Positions 56,161-64,000 of a DNA stretch of 64,000 nucleotides are shown piece after piece (positions within the stretch are counted from its first letter, which is position 1; every line of letters begins with the position of its first letter). Origin of the DNA: Mesostigma viride (Eukaryota; Streptophyta; Mesostigmatophyceae; Mesostigmatales; Mesostigmataceae); the NCBI GenBank assembly GCA_009746045.1, contig RPFO01000154.1, positions 7,492,693-7,556,692 on the forward strand, given 5' to 3'. Both the position numbers and the translations under genes were made by a program. The notes beneath the pieces are model-generated. The model saw only the letters and a list, made by a program, of their open reading frames with translations, was not told where the DNA came from and did no database searches.

Positions 56161-57973
56161 ATCAACATCACTCCGTTGGGAGTAGATGTAGCACATAGCC
56201 CTGAGAAGGGGCATATGGCTTTTAATGCATTCTAGGCTACTTCATGCAAGGGTGGGAATGTAAGCTACCCCTGCTCTAGGTGCACCAGGGCACCCGCACC
56301 CTCATGGTCTATCACGCTATGCCCGGGTAAGGGGGGAGCATGCCTGTGAGGGGGAAGATCATCATGGCTATACAAAAAACTAGAGCGTGGCATCTCAGCA
56401 GAGAGCAGCTCTCTGCATGGGCACAGCATTACTAAATAAAACTAGGCATCGTCTGGAGTGTGGCTCATCATAGGCACACATGTACATGATTAAATAAAGC
56501 GCGTGGCTTAGCTGGAATAGGGCCTCTAGGAGGCGTACATGTACATGGCCACGGTCTATCTATTCTACACTACTACTGCTGTATTCCCCTAAGCTGGGGC
56601 GTCTGGAGTCGCTGGGGCCGCGGGGGTCGCCTGCCAGGGCTTGTGGCCCGCGACGTAGATGGCCGCCCCCTTCCAGTACACCGGCTGCCCTGCCTTGGTC
56701 CGCCGGAGCTGGAGGTAGGTCGGCCATAGCTCCCGTCGCCGTTGTTGCTGCGCCAGGGTCAAGTCGTCATCAAGGGTGAAGAGAGTCTTCTCGAGCCGCT
56801 TGCGGCGTCTGAGAAAAGAAATCTTGTCCGCCGGGGTCTTAAAGGTGAGAAGGAGCGGGGGCGGCCCTGCCTTACCCCGCGCGCGGGGAAGGCGGTGGGC
56901 GGCCAGCTCGATCTCACCAGTAAGGCCCATGCGATCAAGGATTTCTCTCTCAAAAGCACGCGCAAGCTTCTCGGAATTCTCACCTTCCTCCATCTTGAGA
57001 TTCTTGACAATGACGTTGAGGCTGCGCTTGGCGAGCTCGGCCTCCTCGCGGAGGTCAAGCGTCTGCCGTTGAAGCTGGGCTGCGACGGCGGAGGTGGTGG
57101 AGGTGGTGTGTTGCTTAAGCATGTCCGCCCAGGTGGTGATGGGAGGAGCATCGCCGGCCAGGCCAGCCGGGGCTGGCTTGGCGGCAATGTCCTTCACCGC
57201 CTGGGCGGTGAGGCCTGCGGTGTTCTGCAGAACCTCGATAGCGATGGCGTTGTCCTTAAGACGCTGGTCGATGTCGCGGAGCTGGGCGGTGATGGAGTCG
57301 GAGGGGGGGGGGGGGTGGAGGCGAGGAGGGTGGCGGTGGCGGTGGCGGTGGCGGTGGGGATTTTGGGGAGCTCAGCAGCCATCTTACGACCCAAAACTTC
57401 CATGTCGCAAGCAAGGGGCGTCACATGCTGTGAGAGGAGGCGGAGGAGGGCGAATTCGGTCAAGGGGACGGGTTGCCAGAGGTCCGCGGAACAGCGTTGA
57501 AGGATGGAAAAGAGGGCGACAAGCTGAAGGCGCGGTCGCGACCAGCCAGACAGGTCAGCTGAGCGGAGCTGAAACTGGCCGTCAGACTGGCTGCGGAAGC
57601 ATTTGTGGCGTTGGAGGCGTTGGCACAGGTCAAGAAGGGAGGCATACGACCCATAAAACAGGAGCTCCAGCATCCGGATGTGTGGCCTGTCGAAATAGCC
57701 AGGTCTGCGGACGTCGAAGGTGGAAAATAACTCATCGACGTCAAAGTCGGTCTCAGACCAGCTAGGTTCGGTGGGGCGGCTGCGTTTGGGCTCGGGCGAG
57801 GCTGAAGGCGAGGCAGGAAGCCCGGGAGGGTGCTGGACGACCACCAGTGCGCGACTAGTGTCACCACTGCCTTCCGGCCCTGATGGCGAAGCTGCAGCCG
57901 GAGCTGCAGACGTATTTTCATTGCCTAACGCATTCGCCAGGCTGCGTTGCGTTGTTGTGCGTTTGCTCGTCAT
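56161..57973 (-). CDS. LINE ORF1 (RNA-binding protein-like) with T3 3' end, no ORF2
   Basis: ORF1 runs from ATG 57973 to the stop at 56589, in two frames joined across a C-homopolymer (plus-strand G-run at 57303-57314), so a one-base slip there probably explains the break. The N-terminal half has disordered Ala/Pro sequence, then FDRPHIRMLELLFYGSY and further helical sequence. The C-terminal half (56589-57197) has RSLNVIVKNLKMEEGENSEK, a AAHRLPRARG block, PPPLLLTFKTPADKISFLRR and TLFTLDDDLTLAQQQRRREL. This order is that of the RNA-binding and C-terminal domains of LINE ORF1 proteins. About 430 bp after the stop the element ends with the actccgttgggagt hairpin and a TTAA tail. No reverse transcriptase lies between. 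Confidence 0.78.
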
Positions 57974-58185
57974 AATAGCAGTTCGCGTAATAGCTGCAGG
58001 CGGGTCACAATACTGCGTTACAGCTGTAACCGTTTATAGTAGCAGATGCGCCTAGAAAAGATGCATCGGTTGCAAGTGATCTGACGGAATTTGGGGCTCA
58101 GACGCGAAAGTTCTGAGCTCCGCCGTCAGCCATGGCTACCTCGTGGCTCGTGGCATTTACGTACCGATCCTCATTAATTAATAGA
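57974..58185. other. Upstream flank of the ORF1 element
   Basis: This should contain the 5' UTR of the minus-strand element. No other feature is seen. Confidence 0.4.
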
Positions 58186-58655
58186 CACGTGACTGCATTA
58201 ACACCGATGGATGGATGGATGGATGGGTGCAAACAGTCCTACCGGTCTAATCTATCTACATCGGCTACATACTACATCTATCTAACAGCATTCTAACTAC
58301 AACATCTATCTAGGCAGCCGCACGCTGCCCCAGGGGAGCTATCTGGCGTGCCTCCCACGGGATTGCACACGCGGGCGCTTCCCCACTGGGGGGGGCTCGT
58401 TGTCCTCTATGACCTGGGCCCACTTGGCCTTGTCCACCATCTTCTTCCAAATCACGGAGACGCCTAGGCCCCCCATGTCCTCTACTAGCTGTTCTTTGAA
58501 GGTGCGGGCCTTGCGGCGTCTAACATCACTGGGCCCAGCCCACGTCAGGAGGTGCCGGCCAGGCTGGGCTGGTCGCAGTCCTGCGGGGGGGCCACGTGAG
58601 GTGTCTACCTGGTTGGTGCGAGCTAAGTGCCCTACTAGCTGCAGGCGTCGTTGCT
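58186..58655 (-). pseudogene. LINE ORF2 C-terminus and 3' UTR, T1-type, minus strand
   Basis: The minus strand carries the GHLARTNQVDTS-type block, the ARTFKEQL stretch and the KWAQVIEDNEPPPVGKRPR end, also seen on the plus strand at 21290-21600. Then come the 3' UTR with four catc units and the tail. It abuts a T2 terminus at 58170-58195. Confidence 0.82.
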
Positions 58656-58860
58656 ACATATACTCTGGGCTATGTGCTACATATACTCCCAACGGAGTTA
58701 TGTTCCTAATTAATTCATTAATAGCTCCGTGGTGAGCATATGGGCCCAGATGGCCTTGTTCTGCATCTTTCTCCATATAACGGAGAGGCCTGAGCCCCTC
58801 ATGTCCTCTACTAGCTGCATGCTCCTTGAAGGTGCTCACTCCATATCTCCTAGCTCACAT
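58656..58860. pseudogene. T3 LINE terminus (+) followed by another ORF2 fragment (-)
   Basis: 58656-58722 holds tgtgctacatatactcccaa and a short TTAA run. 58723-58840 is a diverged copy of the ORF2 end (cagatggccttgttctgcat; cctctactagctgcatgctc). Confidence 0.7.
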
Positions 58861-59638
58861 GCGCCATTTGCAGTTGTTTCACTTGATAATCATCAGCCCC
58901 TCGGATCGACGTGCAAGCGGGACTAGCCGTTGCATGCGCATGCCCCTGTCTACTGCATTAATTAATTAATTGTTCAGCCACTGGTGATGACATGGTCATG
59001 ATCGTAATCCTGCACGTATGAGGGCGGGCCAGCTGGCGGCCGGCTGCTGTATAGGAATGCAAAGGTAGGGCACTTTGGTACTGTTTGATAGACAGGTTGG
59101 ATATGAACATTTTGTGCAGAGGGCATTTGACAAACATTTGAAAAAGACAAGAACGAATTAAATTACCATTTATATCCCATTCATTTGAAACAAAACAATG
59201 CCTGGAGTAATGAGTTCAGGGTGCTGGCCACTCATCAACTTCTGGCACTACTGTTTGAACCATGCGCAACAGGTTTACATGTTGACAAAATCGTCAGCTC
59301 AGCCCAAGAGCAGACTGACGAAGCTGGCCCAGGTCATCCTGCTCGATCGGTCAACACCAATCTGAAAACCTAAACACGACTAGAGTGCAACGAGACTCGT
59401 CAGCCTTGATTCATGATGTGCGAGAACACCCTTTTGGACCCAAAGCCAGGGGATCTGCCTTCAATACAGCCACCATGACAGACACAAGCCGCTGGTCTCA
59501 CCGTTACAAACAGGCATCCCCACAAACAGCACTTAGTGCCTCATTGGCTATCAAGCCTGCGCAGGTTGCCGGATGCCTGATCGTCCATCAGCGACACCAC
59601 CAGGGAAGCACCCGTGGCAACTAATTCACAGCCGCTGC
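58861..59638. other. Intergenic region, NDHN 3' flank
   Basis: I see no gene. A TTAA run lies near 58958-58972. Sequence close to 59638 should be the NDHN 3' UTR. Confidence 0.5.
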
Positions 59639-62600
59639 TCACGGGGCGGGGGAGCACTGGGCGGGGATCGTCGGCCCCTCTGCGATCTCGATGAGCGGCT
59701 TCCATTCAAACCCGCGGCTGGAGCCGACCTCCACCACGACGCGCACGTTGGGCACGAGGCCAGGCAGCAGGGAAAGATAGCGCAGCTCGGCGCGGGAGAG
59801 CACCTGCGACAGACGTACACCGACGAATATTATCAGATAAGAACACAAAGCGTATTAGTAACAAGGGCTGCTAGCTGTTCCATACCATATTAGCTACCGA
59901 CAAAAATGAGAATCTAAGAAACTAGAATGAAAAACCAAAGGAGCAGGGTACAACAGGATACCGCATGTTGCGTTTATGGACACGTGTGACAACACGCGCA
60001 AATTAAGTGTGTAACCGCGGGCTAGCTATTATTACATTTATTCATTGACTAGCCACGCAGGGTTAACCATGGCTACAGGTTCAGCTGATTGATCCAGCGG
60101 CGCGGCATCGTTTGGGAGCGCGTAGCCACCCCTCGAAGCTCCTTGCCTTCAGGCGGCTCCCCGCAACGCCACCGTGCCGTGCAGCTCACGATCGCAGCAC
60201 GTGCCTCGTGGCCACATCACCAGCAAGGTCGATGAGAGACAGCCTGCTTATCTGGGGGACTGGGTCGCCGTACGCTGGTATGTTGCGGCAAGTCACCGCC
60301 GAGCGTGCACGCAAACGTGACCTGCCTAGTTCAGTACTCACGCCCCCCCCAACCTGCGCCACACAGACGACAAGGATTCTAAATAAAAATACTTGGTCTT
60401 TGTCATACCCCGCGGCGCCTTGATGACCCAGAGCATGGGAGATAGGTAACACCAAGCTGTTGTTACCTTGCCCAGTGACAGCTCATACCCGTGCAGGAAG
60501 GTATTCAATAATGACACATTTGTTTCCCCCACCATGCCCTCGATGATCCAGAGAACCTTACACCTTATACGCTACTAGCGGCGTGTTTGGGGTTCTTTAC
60601 TGGGCTCCTCCCCATGCCAGTCTAACTTGGATTGGTAAACAGAAAGTGCGTTTGCTGCCCTCACCTTGCCCTCAATGATCCACAGCACCACGCCCTTCTT
60701 GCTGTCGGGGATGACCGACAGCCGGTGCTCCAGCAGGCCCGGCTCAAAGAACATGGTCAGCGCCTGGCGGCCCAGGTGCGGCTGGTGGGGAAAGACAGGG
60801 GGGCAAGAGAGGGGGAGGGGGGGGGGGGAAGAGAGGCAGGGGAGCACAAGGTGAACGTGGGAAACAGGGGGTGTTGCAGGTTAGAATACAGCGAGGACTA
60901 GGGACGCTAAGCAACACGCATACCATTGTAAGGGTACTGAGGGTCACAAGGCACCAAAGAGGAGGACAGTTGCACATACGAGGAGAGCTATTCCCGTCAT
61001 TTAGCACTTCAACATCACAGGGCCGCTGTGGCAAGACTGTTAGATGAGAGCATTTGATAGTAGCGCGTATACTGCAGAACATTGGGGTACAAATAAGCAC
61101 AGACGGCTTCCCCATGCTAAAATTGGATCATCGAGGTAATGACAGCCTTTCAGTGGCATTTGAACGGTGCCACAACTTACAAAACCCTGACCTTCCAGGT
61201 GATGGTTAGAAAAAAAAAGAAAAAAAAAAGGCCCTGTATCCGACACAGACGGCAACTCTCCAAGCAGACAGGCAGGGGGCCAATGGGCTGACAGCAAGGC
61301 GTTGCTCGAGCACATAATGTGTGTCTGTCCCCACCACCACACAACACAGATACGAGGCCACACAGCATAATAGGGTTCCAAGCATGCTCCCAGTGGGGGT
61401 ATCTTTTTGATCTTACAAGAGAAAAAGGGAGAGAGCGAAGGAAATGGGGAAGGCAGAGCGGGAAGGAACACGAGGGACAAAGAAAAGAGGAGAACAGGCT
61501 GGGTGACTTGGCTCGTGACGGCAAAAGCACTCCCAAACACAGGGACTTTCGAAACAGAGAAACCCAGCAAAACTTCTCAAACAACAAGAGCATGGCAGGG
61601 TTCACATTCTCGCGCATACTGACCGAAACCCTTGCCGAGTGCGACTCTTTTATGTGACTAGAACTGACTAAGAACATGGAGAGTATGTGCACATCCTGCA
61701 AGTTTTCTAAAGCCCCTAAAAACTCTAGTACATAGAATAATGAGTCAAACAAACCTGGGAGGACAGGACCTTTCCCCCCCCCTTCCCCTTTTTATGTCTC
61801 GATTTTCATCCGACTATATCATTAAAGCCTTAACGCAAGCACAGCCACACTGGCCCAATGTCAGGCAAGCAAGGGTGTTTCTGCCCAGCAAGAACCACTA
61901 GTGAATGCTTGTTATGATGATGGTGATGAGGTCTGTAATACGACCTATACCGCACAACAGATATGACGGCGACAATAACAGCCATTAACACCAACCAACA
62001 TCAATAGGGCCCCAACATCACGAAAACGCCTGCAGGCAGCTGCACAGGCACTGGAAAGGAGTAGGATAAGGAAGAAAATGAACTTGGCCACGGCAATGAC
62101 AGCCGCCACATGGATGATAAACTTGTGAATGTATCATGGGGGTGAAGCCACACACAAAAAAGATAAGCTTGCTCTGATGTCGAGGTAAACCCAGACTATA
62201 GACACACCCAATAAACCACAACGGTGTAATAGAACAAGCAAGACCTTCACAAGCCACATCCCCCCACACCAGCATGCTAGAAAGCAACATGCATTACCGA
62301 CAAGAAAATAATCCTCGACGGCCTTGGATCATGGGAACGCCCAGCCATACCACCACGCTGACAGGTGAGCTACAACATCAGCTGCAAATGGTACATATAC
62401 AGTTTTTAAGGGGCTGTAGCCATCTTCCAATAAAATTTCAAGGCGAACTACCCAAAAACTTTCTGATGGGAACCCTCTGCAACTTTACGCACTTCTGGAA
62501 AAGGGCATTTTCACTCCTTTCACAGAGTTTCAGTGACAGGATAAGGCGTTAAAGCTTACCGGCGTAACACCGTGGGTCCTCATCAGGTAACCTTCCAAGT

Positions 62601-62991
62601 CGCCGAGACCCTTCGCCGTCAGGTTCAAAATGTGGAATCCCTCTCCCTTAAGCCGAGAAGCATAGCGACCCTCATATCCGCCCTCTGGGGGGGTGAAGCA
62701 ACCTACAGCGCCATAATTCTCGACATCATCCAGCCACTGTCCCAAGTCTCCCTTGATCAGATCCCCCCCCAGAAACTGAGCTAGACCCGCCTGCACCGTT
62801 AGGGTGGCCGCTTGTGGCAGAGCAGCCTTGGCTGGAGCGAGATGTAGCCTGGAGGCCGGAGCGCCCAAGAACGCACTCTTTTTAGAATTCGCAGCGGGCT
62901 GAGCACCCGAGGATGCCGCCTGCTTTGCTGGCCGCGGGATTGAAAGGGATCCAACTGGCAAGACAGCTGATCTGCACACGGAAAACGCCAT
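59639..62991 (-). CDS. NDHN: NAD(P)H-quinone oxidoreductase subunit N, chloroplastic
   Basis: Exons 62991-62560, 60781-60665 and 59803-59639 are all phase 0 with GT-AG introns (1778 and 861 bp), giving 237 aa; land-plant NDHN is about 210. NDHN is a nuclear-encoded stromal subunit of the chloroplast NDH-1 complex, which drives cyclic electron flow around photosystem I. The first 65 or so residues (Ser/Ala/Lys/Arg-rich, few acids) fit a transit peptide. Family signatures: GGDLIKGDLGQWLDDVENYG, EGGYEGRYASRLKGEGF, TAKGLGDLEGYL in exon 1; PHLGRQ and GVVLWIIEGKV across exon 2; LSRAELRYLSLLPGLVPNVR, VVVEVGS and WKPLIEIAE in exon 3. The start is the first ATG in frame. Intron 2 holds two degenerate copies of the exon 2 donor. 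Confidence 0.96.
60400..60562. repeat. Two intronic copies of the NDHN exon 2 donor edge
   Basis: On the minus strand the exon end is CTGTGGATCATTGAGGGCAAG before GTGAGG. Copies read CTCTGGATCATCGAGGGCATG before GTGGGG (60530-60560) and, weaker, CTCTGGGTCATCAAGGC (60415-60435). Spacing is about 125-130 bp, so a degraded tandem duplication. Confidence 0.75.
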
Positions 62992-63803
62992 GTTTCTCGC
63001 TAAAAACAAAATTAACTATATCCTCATTCAGCTACACACACCGGGATCGGCTAGTTGACGGGCGTTAACTCGCGACAAGCTCGTGCCCGCGAGGCCGTGG
63101 TGAGCGCGCTCCACCATTTACCCATTATCAGAAACACAACCGTTTCCTGTCGCCCCTCCTGTGCCGATCGATTGCTAGCCTACCAGGCTGTAACCGTGTG
63201 CGGACGAAGGGACGGCCATGCTACTGTATTCCGGTTGTTGGCAGACGCGCCGCGTCGAGCCCGGCAAGCTGGATCCCAGCGCACCGCGGCGGGGGGGTGT
63301 ATCCGTCGAGCCCGTGTAGTAGTAGGTCCGCGGTGCGCACAAGCCGAAGTCAACTGTGACGCGGCCAATTTTAGTGGAAGTTCATAAACGTTTTGTTGCT
63401 GACCAAACTTTTGCGAAGAAACGTACACTTTGTACTCTCCGCTGTTCTGGCACGAGTTTGTGCCCTTCTCCAATCTCCATCGCCCCATGCGTTTCTCGCC
63501 TTTTCACCACCAATTCGAGGGATTTTCCTCCTCGTTTTTCTGAATGGTGACCTTAAGAAGGCCTTCCCTTAAGCTGGAAAGGCGCTTCCTAGGGCACATC
63601 GCTTTTTGCGATCAACTGCATGTGAAACTGTCTTGAAATTGTCTTGCGTCAGTATGCATGGCACGGTGTCGTTTATGATGTGAATTTCTAGACACAAGCG
63701 TAGGTTACGGCGGCTAACCATCGTGAGCTAGCTCTTTAAAGATATGCAATTCCAGTAGTTTCTGGGAGAGCAGCCTTGCAGGAAGCATCTTTTTGCGAAC
63801 AGA
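62992..63803. promoter_or_regulatory. Divergent promoter region between NDHN and the RING-type gene
   Basis: The two start codons point away from each other over about 810 bp. The 5' UTRs and promoters of both genes should lie here. No motif could be assigned with confidence and no gene is seen. Confidence 0.5.
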
Positions 63804-63893
63804 ATGAGCGTCTCACTACTGGAAGGCGATGATCACATGCGAGCGGAGACGTTGAAGGCAATCAGCGATGGGCTCCAGTGCAGCATATGTCAG
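63804..63893 (+). CDS. First exon of a RING-type protein gene, cut by the window edge
   Basis: ATG at 63804 opens a 30-codon exon ending LQCSICQ before a GTACGG donor. A helix followed by L-x-C-x2-C near the N-terminus is how many RING-finger E3 ubiquitin ligases begin (for example the BRCA1/BARD1 and RAD18 types), with the first two zinc ligands in this exon. The rest lies outside the window, so the family is not settled. Confidence 0.55.
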
Positions 63894-64000
63894 GTACGGT
63901 TTCTCGCTAGCAGGCACCGCTCGAATGTATGTAGTCTACGTTACAGCAAAGTATGTAGTTTTAATTTGCTGTACTTGGTGCGTTCGGCTTGATGGTTGGT

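Noticed and set aside
57094-57765. Plus-strand frames across the LINE ORF1
   Set aside because: The minus strand encodes a recognisable ORF1 RNA-binding region; the plus frames are Gly/Arg/Trp-rich shadows.

Overview
The window is nuclear DNA from a photosynthetic eukaryote, most likely a green alga. The genes are split by many GT-AG introns, the intergenic DNA is full of retroelements, and nothing looks like a bacterial operon. Recognisable genes are NDHN (a nuclear-encoded subunit of the chloroplast NDH-1 complex), CSN6 (COP9 signalosome subunit 6), a cytochrome P450 closest in pattern to the CYP711/MAX1 group, a putatively plastid-targeted glucan-phosphatase-like dual-specificity phosphatase, and the first exon of a RING-type gene cut by the right edge. 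An NDHN gene points to a lineage that keeps the plastid NDH complex (streptophyte algae and a few prasinophytes). That is an inference, and the species was not identified.

Layout. 1-656: LINE fragments on the minus strand. 2111-14393 (-): the phosphatase/coiled-coil gene, 12 firm exons plus one doubtful. 15700-19756 (+): CSN6, divergent from it across about 1.3 kb. 20356-31760: a retroelement graveyard with two LINE ORF2 fragments, an ORF1 fragment, a 1.7-kb TTAA-flanked terminal-inverted-repeat element sitting in a LINE tail, and a retroelement with a restriction-like endonuclease C-terminus. 31793-49573: a complete Ty3/gypsy chromovirus-like element (A) with a 5-bp target duplication. Its 5' LTR is split by a second, gag-only LTR element (B, 32193-38348, opposite strand, own 5-bp duplication), and its RNase H region is split by an 857-bp insert with 11-bp direct repeats. 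51034-54709 (+): the P450. 54860-58930: LINE 3' ends, an expanded (CATC)n tract and an ORF1 coding region. 59639-62991 (-): NDHN. 63804-63893 (+): first RING exon.

The most striking signal belongs to no single gene. In three unrelated genes (phosphatase, CSN6, NDHN), introns hold extra, often tandem, degenerate copies of the adjacent exon edge together with its splice site. I count eight such cases, from one extra copy to about ten, covering both donor and acceptor sites. This looks like recurrent local duplication across exon-intron junctions and may affect splice-site choice and intron growth. Other leads: a stand-alone RNase H1 hybrid-binding (viroplasmin-like) domain ORF upstream of gag in element A, a long unknown ORF region downstream of its pol, ORF1-only LINE copies, and TTAA-rich LINE tails used as a landing site by a TTAA-specific transposon.
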